Shown here: positions 37,443-44,772 of the stretch, piece by piece
Layout: every line of letters starts with the position of its first letter
How positions within the stretch are numbered: position 1 is the stretch's first letter
DNA from: Vibrio sp. CAU 1672
GTDB taxonomy: Bacteria > Pseudomonadota > Gammaproteobacteria > Enterobacterales > Vibrionaceae
DNA: 64,000 bases
Assembly: GCF_029223195.1 (NCBI RefSeq)
Contig: NZ_JARHUF010000015.1
Span: 44,520 to 108,519 of the forward strand
Direction: 5' to 3'
The notes under the pieces: model-generated
The model's database searches: none
What the model was told of the DNA's origin: nothing
What the model saw: only the letters and a program-made list of their open reading frames with translations
Made by a program: the position numbers and the translations under genes

Positions 37443-38503
37443 TATTGTTTGTGCTCCGCTACATCCACTTTTTTACCTTCACGTAATTTTCGCAGGTTTG
37501 AATTCACCAATACATCCCCCTCAGCAATGCCGGAATTAATAATTGCCCCGGTACCATTAACCTGGTCGATAGCCACCGCCACCTTAGAAACCCGCTCGTC
37601 ATTCACCTTCCAGACAAAAAACTCACCGGCCAGATCCCCCGCCTGAAGCGCGGTCATCGGCACCTGGTAACCATCAATAGCAGCGATGCCAGCTTCGAGC
37701 ATATCGACTGTCACGCTCACGCTGGTGCCGGGCAGGATTTTTTCTTCCGGCTGTGGCATGGTCAGATACATCTCATAGGTCTGACTCCGGGCGTCTGGTT
37801 CACTGGTATGCTCGAGGTAATTCAGTGCAAAAACACGCTCAACACCGGAAAATCTCGCCTTGGGTTGGTAGCTCATGCTTTGCGAATTCGGGTTGACCAT
37901 GGCCAGTACGTTGTCGGATAACTGGATGCGCACATACACTTTGTCGTTCTCATACAAATTCAGAACCGGCTCGCCCACGGCGATGCGCTCAAACCGCTCT
38001 TTGAACACATCCGACACCGTCCCGGAGAAAGGCGCATATAAGCGGGTATAACTCACCTGGTTCTTCGCGTTATAGAAGTTAGCTTCCGCCAGTTGTCGGT
38101 TGGCCGTTAACTCATCCAGTTCCGCCTTTGAAATCATCTCGCGGGTATGTAACTCTTCTCCGCGCTTTAACTGGCGAATCGCCAGAGTGTATTGCGCTTC
38201 GGCATCATTCAGAGCCTGTTTTTCCTTGCTGTCGTCTAACTTAGCAATCATCTGGCCTTGTTTGATCTCATCCCCGGCCTTGACCAGGACGTGCTGGATT
38301 TCACCGGCACGGCGAAACGCGATCGGGGTTTGTTCGGCAGGCACAACCTGACCAATGAAAGTACGGTACTGGCTTTTTACCGGTACATCGACAGAGAATG
38401 TCGAAACATACAAATGCGGCTCGGTCTGGCTCTGTTGCTCCTGCTGACACCCGGTCAGCAATGACAATGTAATTGCCGAAACAGTAAACAGTGATCGTTT
38501 CAT
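37442..38503 (-). CDS. RND efflux periplasmic adaptor, lipoprotein (second)
   Basis: A 353-residue membrane-fusion protein. Lipobox LLTGC at residues 15-19 after a short signal. The lipoyl/hairpin core has VLVKAGDEIKQGQMIAKLDD, then an alpha-hairpin (YTLAIRQLKRGEELHTREMI) and YTRLYAPFSGTVSDVF. Overlaps both neighbours by 1 nt, which suggests coupled translation and fixed stoichiometry. Confidence 0.88.
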   Translation of the reverse strand: MKRSLFTVSAITLSLLTGCQQEQQSQTEPHLYVSTFSVDVPVKSQYRTFIGQVVPAEQTPIAFRRAGEIQHVLVKAGDEIKQGQMIAKLDDSKEKQALNDAEAQYTLAIRQLKRGEELHTREMISKAELDELTANRQLAEANFYNAKNQVSYTRLYAPFSGTVSDVFKERFERIAVGEPVLNLYENDKVYVRIQLSDNVLAMVNPNSQSMSYQPKARFSGVERVFALNYLEHTSEPDARSQTYEMYLTMPQPEEKILPGTSVSVTVDMLEAGIAAIDGYQVPMTALQAGDLAGEFFVWKVNDERVSKVAVAIDQVNGTGAIINSGIAEGDVLVNSNLRKLREGKKVDVAEHKQ

Positions 38504-39576
38504 CAGATGCCTCCTTCACGGACCCAAGCTTTAACCACTTGGCCCTCAACCAGGCTTTCGACACCAGCGACCACGACATAATCATCGTTTTCCAGCCCTT
38601 CAACCACACCGCCACTGGCATTAAGTGACAATGTCACTCGATTTACCTGATTGGTATTATGGTCCATCACCCAAACTTGTCCCAGCTCGGTATTTCGCTC
38701 AACCCAAGCTGAATTAGGTAAGGTTGGATACTGCATAACATCATGCTTGGCGATATGAACCTGACCTGTCATGCCTGTCAGTAAGTTACGATTTTCCGGG
38801 CGGGTTATGGTCACGATAGCTTCATAGCTATTGGTATCAACATTAGGCTGAGTCGAGATCTCTTTAAACGTGCCGGGAATCTGGGTTGCAGGATCGCTGT
38901 CCATCGTTACCCACATCGGTGCTCCTTGCAGCGTTGTCAGCGACACTTTTTCTGCGTAAGGCACGGGGATGGTGAACGACACATCTAAACGTGTATTATC
39001 AATCAGATTGAGTATTTCCTGTTTGGCCGCCACCACCTGATGCGGGTTCACATAGGTATAAGACACCACCCCATCAAACGGGGCATGAATCTTGGTATAG
39101 CTTAAGTCGGTTTTAGCCTGCTCAAAATTGGCTCGCGCCGCTTTATATTGGGTTTCGCGCTGATCGTAGCTGTCGGTACTGATCAGTTTTTTCTCATACA
39201 GATTTTTCGCCCGCTGCCACTGAGTTTTTGCCAGGTTGTACCTGGCTTCGGCTGCATCCAGCGCCAATTGCAAATCTTTCGGATCAAGCGTCGCCAGGAC
39301 ATCACCCTGCTTCACTTCTTCACCCATTCTCACCATCAAGTTTTCTATTTCCCCTCCAACCTGAAACGAGAGCTGGGCTCGTTTCGTCGCATCAATACGT
39401 GCCAAAAAGGCATCGGAGTCTGCAACCGTGAGATCTTTTACCGCAAGTAACTTGACCGGTTTAATCAAAGGTTCAGATGGTTCTGATATGGCTTTATTAC
39501 ACCCGGTCAGCGTGCCTGAAAGGCTTAATGTGACTAACACGCCAACCAGGGTGCGCTTTAAGTATTGTTTTCGCAC
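38503..39576 (-). CDS. RND efflux periplasmic adaptor, lipoprotein (first)
   Basis: A 357-residue membrane-fusion protein with lipobox LTGC (signal MRKQYLKRTLVGVLVTLSLS). Lipoyl half-motifs LMVRMGEEVKQGDVLATLDP and YTKIHAPFDGVVSYTYVNPH enclose an alpha-hairpin. It is the first gene of the operon and divergent from the TetR gene. The presence of two adaptors suggests a hetero-hexamer of adaptors around the pump. Confidence 0.88.
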   Translation of the reverse strand: MRKQYLKRTLVGVLVTLSLSGTLTGCNKAISEPSEPLIKPVKLLAVKDLTVADSDAFLARIDATKRAQLSFQVGGEIENLMVRMGEEVKQGDVLATLDPKDLQLALDAAEARYNLAKTQWQRAKNLYEKKLISTDSYDQRETQYKAARANFEQAKTDLSYTKIHAPFDGVVSYTYVNPHQVVAAKQEILNLIDNTRLDVSFTIPVPYAEKVSLTTLQGAPMWVTMDSDPATQIPGTFKEISTQPNVDTNSYEAIVTITRPENRNLLTGMTGQVHIAKHDVMQYPTLPNSAWVERNTELGQVWVMDHNTNQVNRVTLSLNASGGVVEGLENDDYVVVAGVESLVEGQVVKAWVREGGI

Positions 39577-39600
39577 TGGCTTTCTCCATTAACTCATATT

Positions 39601-39620
39601 TACTACACACTCGTGCAGTA
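39601..39620. promoter_or_regulatory. Inverted repeat, candidate TetR operator
   Basis: TACTACACACTCGTGCAGTA is an 8-4-8 inverted repeat (TACTACAC / GTGCAGTA, 7 of 8 pairs) in the divergent promoter region between the TetR gene and the pump operon, 25 bp upstream of the first adaptor start. Confidence 0.55.
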
Positions 39621-39740
39621 TATGAATTATTTTAAGCAGATCAATATATTTTCCATATGGATAGTAAAATAATTAGTCAAAGCGGCGGGTTTCTGGTAAA
39701 AAGACGGGTGTTGTGCAGTGAATGAGAGAAATGTCAAGAG

Positions 39741-40475
39741 ATGAGCGAGAGAAAGCAAGGGCGTCGTAGTGCAGAAGCTGCGGAGCAAACTAAATGCCTG
39801 ATTTTAAAAGTCGCGGCTGAAATGTTTTGTGAACTTGGCTATGAACGAGTCTCTTTGCGTAACATCAGCGAAAAGGCCGGCGTTTCTCACAGCCTGATTC
39901 GCCATCATTTCGGCAGTAAAGAAAAAATCTGGCAAGCAGTAAGTGACGCCATGGATGAGTACCTGCAAAGCTACATGGCAGAACTTATCAATGAAATGCC
40001 ACAAGACACGCCTTCCAACCAAAAAATTTACTTGTTTATGGTGCGTATGCTGGCATTTGTAATGATCCATCCCCAACCCTTACAGATGATTGCTGATGCA
40101 ATTCGCCAGGCAGATAATGGCCTGCTGGAGTACTTCCTGAGGTCAAAAGACGAGTTCGCCGAGATTTTTACGGTTCTTTTTTCCAACTACAACATCGACT
40201 TCCCGGAGTCACCAATCAATCAATGGGAATCCAAATGGCAGATGCTGGTTTTCGCCCATGGCGCCATCAGCCTGACGCCGATGATGCAAGAGACCTGGCC
40301 AGATGCCGCCGATAACCGCGATAAGTTGCTGCTAAACCACTGGGAACTGTTCAACACCATCATGGCAAACCAGTTTGGCATTAGCAAAGAAGCAATGATC
40401 CACCCTGCCAAGCTGAACGACATTGTCATAGAGATGTGTTGTCCGATTGAAGAAATAAGCGAAGGACAAGCTTAA
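39741..40475 (+). CDS. TetR-family repressor of the efflux operon
   Basis: A 244-residue regulator. The DNA-binding part (about 15-62) contains KCLILKVAAEMFCELGYERV and SLRNISEKAGVSHSLIRHHF, followed by GSKEKIWQAV. The C-terminal ligand domain is unassigned. It is divergent from the RND operon with a fitting inverted repeat between them, so local repression of the pump is the likely role. ATGAGCGAG at 39741 follows AAGAG. Confidence 0.88.
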   Translation: MSERKQGRRSAEAAEQTKCLILKVAAEMFCELGYERVSLRNISEKAGVSHSLIRHHFGSKEKIWQAVSDAMDEYLQSYMAELINEMPQDTPSNQKIYLFMVRMLAFVMIHPQPLQMIADAIRQADNGLLEYFLRSKDEFAEIFTVLFSNYNIDFPESPINQWESKWQMLVFAHGAISLTPMMQETWPDAADNRDKLLLNHWELFNTIMANQFGISKEAMIHPAKLNDIVIEMCCPIEEISEGQA

Positions 40476-40488
40476 TTATATCTAATTA

Positions 40489-40516
40489 AAAATGCCGGGC
40501 ATAACGCCCGGCATTG
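40489..40516. terminator. Bidirectional terminator between the TetR gene and gcvT
   Basis: AATGCCGGGC / GCCCGGCATT with an ATAAC loop. The minus-strand side runs into TTTTTAATT. Confidence 0.9.
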
Positions 40517-40538
40517 TTATATTTGACTCCACCCCTGA

Positions 40539-41657
40539 TTAGCCACGGTAGTAGCGCTGCGGGACAAATGGCATTTTCTCTACCGTCATAGGCAGCATTT
40601 TACCGCGTACTTCAGCGAACAGCTCAGTTCCGATCGCGGCCAGATCCGCACGGACATAACCCATCGATACTGGCTTACCGGCGTTCGGTCCTGCGGTACC
40701 ACTGGTTACCACGCCAATTTTATTACCGTCTGCATCAAACAGTTCCGCCCCTTCACGAACCGGTGCTTTCGTTTGACCAACCAGACCAACACGCTTACGC
40801 GCCACGTCTTTGGTTTCGATTTGCTTAAGAATGATGTCTGCGCCCGGGAAACCGCCAGCACGCTCACCATCTGCGCGGCGTACTTTTTGGATACCCCATA
40901 GCAGGCTCGCTTCTACCGGCGTTGTTGTTGTATCCAGATCATGACCGTATAAACACAGGCCACACTCCAGTCGCAGTGAGTCTCGCGCACCAAGACCGAT
41001 CCACTCGACTTCCTCTTCCCCCGTCAGCTTACGCGCCAGATCCGCGGCTTTGTCTGCAGGAACCGAAATCTCGTAGCCATCTTCACCGGTGTAGCCACTA
41101 CGGGAAACAATACACTCAACGCCGAGCAATTCTACTTTGCGTACATCCATGAACAGCATTTCTGCGACTTCCGGAGCAAAGCGCGCTAACACTTCTGCCG
41201 CTTTTGGCCCCTGAATCGCCAGCAGTGCGCGGTTATCAATGATTTCCAGCTCAACACCCGAAGGAAGGTGCGCTTGCAGGTGGCCGATATCTTGCTCTTT
41301 GCATGCCGCGTTAACCACCACAAACAGATGATCACCCAGGTTAGCCACCATCAGGTCATCCATGATCCCGCCCTGTTCATTAGTAAAGAACGCGTAACGC
41401 TGCTTGCCTTCACCCAAATCAACGATATCAACAGGAACCAGTGTTTCCAGGAATGCCGCGGCACCTTCACCGATCAAACGAAGTTGCCCCATATGGGAAA
41501 CATCAAACAGGCCAGCCGCCTCACGGGTATGTAAGTGTTCTTTTTTTACGCCGAGTGGATATTGTACTGGCATGTCGTAACCCGCAAACGGCACCATTTT
41601 TGCGCCAACTTCGATGTGAAGAGCATGCAGTGGGGTTTTCAGAAGTTCTTGAGTCAT
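40539..41657 (-). CDS. gcvT: Glycine cleavage system T protein (aminomethyltransferase)
   Basis: A 372-residue enzyme that moves the aminomethyl methylene from lipoyl-GcvH to tetrahydrofolate, releasing ammonia. Typical segments: MVPFAGYDMPVQYPLGVKKE, GLFDVSHMGQ, RSGYTGEDGYEI, GARDSLRLECGLCLYGHDLD and SMGYVRADLA. I start at ATG 41657 (MTQELLKTPLHALH), which has GGAG 6 nt upstream; an in-frame ATG four codons earlier overlaps that site. It is separated from glyA-gcvH-gcvP by the divergent regulator gene instead of being in one gcvTHP operon as in E. coli. Confidence 0.95.
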   Translation of the reverse strand: MTQELLKTPLHALHIEVGAKMVPFAGYDMPVQYPLGVKKEHLHTREAAGLFDVSHMGQLRLIGEGAAAFLETLVPVDIVDLGEGKQRYAFFTNEQGGIMDDLMVANLGDHLFVVVNAACKEQDIGHLQAHLPSGVELEIIDNRALLAIQGPKAAEVLARFAPEVAEMLFMDVRKVELLGVECIVSRSGYTGEDGYEISVPADKAADLARKLTGEEEVEWIGLGARDSLRLECGLCLYGHDLDTTTTPVEASLLWGIQKVRRADGERAGGFPGADIILKQIETKDVARKRVGLVGQTKAPVREGAELFDADGNKIGVVTSGTAGPNAGKPVSMGYVRADLAAIGTELFAEVRGKMLPMTVEKMPFVPQRYYRG

Positions 41658-41805
41658 TGTCGTCTCCATTTAGATAGACCCGAGAATGCTGTCGGCATTC
41701 GGATGTGTTTCCAATAATAAACATGGCTGAACTGAATTTGCACGAACTAGCCCATTGCCAGCATTCAAAAATGTGACTTTTAACATTTCAATCACATTAA
41801 AAGCC

Positions 41806-41850
41806 AAAAAAATAGCGCTCTGTTGCTTCAATTATCATCAACAGCGCGCC
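41806..41850 (-). terminator. Intrinsic terminator of the XRE-cupin gene, within the gcvT upstream region
   Basis: The minus strand reads GCGCGCTGTTG, a 13-nt loop, CAACAGAGCGC, then seven T (stems 41839-41849 and 41815-41825). It separates the regulator transcript from gcvT. If gcvT is transcribed from near 41890 it would act as a leader terminator. Confidence 0.8.
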
Positions 41851-41887
41851 ATTTCAGCATATTTATCATTCAGAGCAATCGATTGCC

Positions 41888-41901
41888 TTCACTATAGGAA
41901 A
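41888..41901. promoter_or_regulatory. Imperfect copy of the TTTCCTATAGGAAA palindrome
   Basis: TTCACTATAGGAAA shares the right arm and centre with the perfect palindrome at 42662-42675, with two substitutions. It sits just past the regulator stop and upstream of gcvT. Confidence 0.4.
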
Positions 41902-41918
41902 TTTACATTTCCTTAGCA

Positions 41919-42542
41919 CTATTTTGCCGTCACCCACAAAATGCGGGCGTCTTGTTCACTGACACTGACCAGCATATGTCCCATATTGGCATCGTAATAA
42001 ACACTGTCCCCCTGCTCCAGAACGACAGGCTCATAAAACTCCGAGTAAAACATCACCGAGCCAGACAGAATCAACAGAAACTCTTCCCCGTCGTGACGTA
42101 CCCAGTCTTTGTATTCGTCAAAGCTACGCGCACGAATCTGGCTTTTAAACGGCATCATTTTCTTATTGGAAAGTTGGGTCGCCAGTAACTCGTGCTCATA
42201 AGTCTGGGTAGGGTGCGGTTTACCCTCGCCATTTTTGGTAATATCCCTGCGCCCGGTAGCTACCTTTTTTCTTGGTGGTTCAAATAGTTGTGGCATTTCA
42301 ATTTGCAAACCCACCGCCAGTTTCTGCATAGCCTGAAACGTCGGGGATATTTGTTCGTTCTCGATTTTACTCAGGGTCGAACGGGCAAGGCCGGTGCGCT
42401 GGCTTGCCTCTTCAAGGGTAATGCCTAATTTGGAGCGGATATCTTTGATTCGCTGACCCAGTTTTAACGGCTCGATATTCTGATCATGCTGCTCTTTTGC
42501 CAGCGTCATTGATGGATATTCATCATAGATATTTTCTGACAT
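41919..42542 (-). CDS. XRE-cupin transcriptional regulator, likely of glycine genes
   Basis: A 207-residue protein. The helix-turn-helix is at about residues 28-82 (GQRIKDIRSKLGITLEEASQ, RTGLARSTLSKIENEQISPT) and a cupin is at about 130-205 (EEFLLILSGSVMFYSEFYEP, VVLEQGDSVYYDANMGHMLV). Regulators of this build (SutR, PuuR) bind small metabolites in the cupin. It lies between gcvT and glyA-gcvH-gcvP, with similar palindromes on both sides, so control of glycine and serine metabolism is the natural inference. The ATG follows GAGGGATTT. Confidence 0.88.
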   Translation of the reverse strand: MSENIYDEYPSMTLAKEQHDQNIEPLKLGQRIKDIRSKLGITLEEASQRTGLARSTLSKIENEQISPTFQAMQKLAVGLQIEMPQLFEPPRKKVATGRRDITKNGEGKPHPTQTYEHELLATQLSNKKMMPFKSQIRARSFDEYKDWVRHDGEEFLLILSGSVMFYSEFYEPVVLEQGDSVYYDANMGHMLVSVSEQDARILWVTAK

Positions 42543-42922
42543 AAATCCCTCTTCCTGTATCCACTATTCCTTTCTCTTTGCATTGTGCATGAAGCGTATA
42601 ATGGATAAAAGTCCACCAGGTAAATTAAAGCGTGTTCTTGTTAACAAAATCAGAAATCTTGTTTCCTATAGGAAATTTTTGGTTGATTGTTCCTTACGCA
42701 AGGGTTATGTTACCAACTTGTTAGATGTAGAGGTGCCCATTTCCGTGAGAGATTGGACAACAGAACGCACAATCCCACGGAGTTTTTGCCCACTATTTAG
42801 GGCTGAGAGTTCACTCTGTACTGCTATGCAGTTCAGCTGTTTTGAGGACAAATGAACCAACATCGCAATCAAATAATTATTTCTACTGCGGGTTCATTTT
42901 CAGATTTGGAAGGTCAGCTACC
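42543..42922 (+). promoter_or_regulatory. glyA promoter and long structured leader
   Basis: A candidate promoter has -35 TTGATT (42683-42688) and -10 TATGTT (42706-42711), spacer 17. The leader of about 200 nt can fold into three stems: CCGTG...GATTG / CAATC...CACGG (about 42744-42780), CTGTACTGC-TAT-GCAGTTCAG (42816-42836), and AAATGAACC (42850-42858) with GGTTCATTT (42891-42899), which ends 23 nt before the glyA ATG and is followed by TTC rather than a T run. I do not see the conserved glycine-riboswitch core, so the class of control is open. Confidence 0.45.
42662..42675. promoter_or_regulatory. Perfect palindrome TTTCCTATAGGAAA, candidate XRE operator
   Basis: A 14-bp perfect palindrome lies just upstream of the predicted glyA -35 element and about 120 bp upstream of the divergent XRE gene. 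A degenerate copy occurs at 41888-41901 near gcvT. Confidence 0.55.
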
Positions 42923-44218
42923 ATGAACAAGAGTTACCCTAACCACAGCTTGGAAAACTTTTTCTCTACCAATCTCTCTGCGACAGATGACGCTGTCTTC
43001 GCCGGAATTCAGGCGGAATCCGCTCGACAAAACGAACAAATCGAACTTATCGCTTCTGAGAACATTGTCTCTAAAGCGGTAATGCAAGCTCAGGGCACAT
43101 GCCTGACAAACAAGTACGCTGAAGGTTATCCAGGTCGCCGTTATTATGGTGGTTGTGAGCATGTCGATACCGTTGAAGCCATTGCTATCGAACGCGCGAA
43201 GAAACTTTTCAACTGTGAATACGCAAACGTTCAACCGCACTCAGGCGCACAAGCAAACGGTGCGGTGAAGCTGGCACTGCTTCAACCGGGCGACACCATT
43301 CTTGGTATGTCACTCGATGCGGGCGGCCACCTGACTCACGGCGCACGCCCGGCCCTGTCTGGAAAATGGTTTAATGCCGTGCAATACGGCGTCGACCGCG
43401 AAACACTGGAAATCAACTACGAAGACGTACGCCAACTGGCACTTGAGCACCAACCTAAAATGATCATCGCTGGCGGCAGTGCGATTCCACGTACCATCGA
43501 CTTCGCCAAATTCCGAGAAATCGCCGACGAAGTCAACGCGATTCTGATGGTTGATATGGCACACATCGCCGGCCTTATCGCAACCGGTGCACACCCTAGC
43601 CCACTGCCACATGCACACGTTGTGACGACCACAACCCACAAAACATTGCGTGGCCCACGCGGCGGGATGATCCTCACCAACCACGAAGACATTATCAAGA
43701 AAATCAACTCTGCAGTATTCCCGGGCCTGCAAGGTGGCCCTCTGATGCATGTTATCGCAGCCAAAGCCGTCGCCTTTGGTGAAGCACTTGGACCTGAGTT
43801 CAGAACTTATATTGATTCGGTGATCAACAACGCAAAAGTGCTGGCGGAAGTATTGCAAACTCGAGGTTGCGACATCGTAACCGGAGGAACCGACACACAC
43901 CTGATGCTGGTTGACCTTCGCCCTAAAGGCTTGAAAGGTAACAAAGCAGAAGAGGCATTAGAGCGTGCCGGGATCACATGTAACAAAAATGGCATCCCAT
44001 TCGATACAGAGAAGCCTATGATTACATCGGGCATCCGTTTAGGAACGCCTGCGGGTACCAGCCGCGGCTTTGGCGCTGAAGAATTTACACTCATTGGTAA
44101 TTGGATTGGTGACGTACTGGACGGTTTGGTCAACAACCCGGAAGGTGACGCAGCCGTTGAACAACGGGTACGCAAACAAGTCAAAGATCTTTGCAGTCGC
44201 TTCCCTCTTTACCAGTAA
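42923..44218 (+). CDS. glyA: Serine hydroxymethyltransferase
   Basis: A 431-residue PLP enzyme interconverting serine plus THF with glycine plus methylene-THF. Key parts: [59 protein letters not shown] and the PLP lysine Lys240 in [14 protein letters not shown]. The start at ATG 42923 has GGAAGG 9 nt upstream; a longer frame from 42842 crosses the leader hairpin and is unlikely. Because it is clustered with gcv genes it is probably a second glyA paralogue serving glycine breakdown. Confidence 0.94.
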   Translation: MNKSYPNHSLENFFSTNLSATDDAVFAGIQAESARQNEQIELIASENIVSKAVMQAQGTCLTNKYAEGYPGRRYYGGCEHVDTVEAIAIERAKKLFNCEYANVQPHSGAQANGAVKLALLQPGDTILGMSLDAGGHLTHGARPALSGKWFNAVQYGVDRETLEINYEDVRQLALEHQPKMIIAGGSAIPRTIDFAKFREIADEVNAILMVDMAHIAGLIATGAHPSPLPHAHVVTTTTHKTLRGPRGGMILTNHEDIIKKINSAVFPGLQGGPLMHVIAAKAVAFGEALGPEFRTYIDSVINNAKVLAEVLQTRGCDIVTGGTDTHLMLVDLRPKGLKGNKAEEALERAGITCNKNGIPFDTEKPMITSGIRLGTPAGTSRGFGAEEFTLIGNWIGDVLDGLVNNPEGDAAVEQRVRKQVKDLCSRFPLYQ

Positions 44219-44269
44219 AAGATTTTTTAAATCAGAATAAATCCTGACAAGTTATTTGGAGATTAAGCA

Positions 44270-44650
44270 ATGGACAAAACACTGAAGTTTACAGATAGCC
44301 ACGAGTGGGTACGTGACAACGGTGACGGCACAGTAACTATCGGTATTTCAGAACACGCTCAAGAAATGTTGGGTGATGTTGTATTCGTTGACCTGCCTGA
44401 GGTCGAAAGTGAAGTCGAAGCTGGCGAGAACTTCTCCCTGGTTGAATCTGTAAAAGCGGCCTCAGACATCTACTCACCGGTCAGTGGTGAAATAGTAGAA
44501 ATCAACGAAGACCTGGAAGAAAGCCCGGAGCTAATCAACGAAGAGCCATACGAAGGTGGTTGGATTGTGAAAGTGAAACTTTCAGACCCATCTGAGTTGG
44601 ACGAACTAAAAGACGCAGATGAATACCTGAACTCTATCGAAGAAGAGTAA
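44270..44650 (+). CDS. gcvH: Glycine cleavage system H protein
   Basis: A 126-residue lipoyl carrier. The lipoylated Lys62 lies in [20 protein letters not shown]. Standard length and fold; strongly acidic. It shuttles the aminomethyl group between GcvP and GcvT. It starts 51 nt after glyA, with GGAG upstream, and is followed by a strong terminator before gcvP. Confidence 0.95.
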   Translation: MDKTLKFTDSHEWVRDNGDGTVTIGISEHAQEMLGDVVFVDLPEVESEVEAGENFSLVESVKAASDIYSPVSGEIVEINEDLEESPELINEEPYEGGWIVKVKLSDPSELDELKDADEYLNSIEEE

Positions 44651-44663
44651 TCAGGAGAATACG

Positions 44664-44705
44664 AAAGCTGTCCGCTATACAACATGCAGAGGACAGCTTT
44701 TTTTC
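44664..44705 (+). terminator. Intrinsic terminator between gcvH and gcvP
   Basis: AAAGCTGTCC / GGACAGCTTT (44664-44673 and 44691-44700) followed by four more T. It interrupts what would otherwise be a glyA-gcvH-gcvP operon. Confidence 0.82.
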
Positions 44706-44717
44706 CAGGTTCGGACG

Positions 44718-44723
44718 TATAAT
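44718..44723 (+). promoter_or_regulatory. Candidate -10 element of a gcvP promoter
   Basis: A perfect TATAAT at 44718-44723, 50 nt upstream of the gcvP ATG and just after the gcvH terminator. A matching -35 is not evident, so it is only suggestive. Confidence 0.35.
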
Positions 44724-44772
44724 CAAGTGAGTCATTCACAACATACCCGAGCCAAGGAGTAGGTAAAGGACA

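Noticed and set aside
41770..41798. CRP-like site TGTGA...TCACA upstream of gcvT
   Set aside because: The arms are about 15 nt apart instead of the required 6 nt.
42744..42815. Glycine riboswitch in the glyA leader (GAGAG near the start and CTGAGAG later looked suggestive)
   Set aside because: The conserved core (GAAGG, GCAA, CTCTCAGGCAAA) is not present on the plus strand, and the minus-strand reading matches only partially. A covariance-model scan would settle it.
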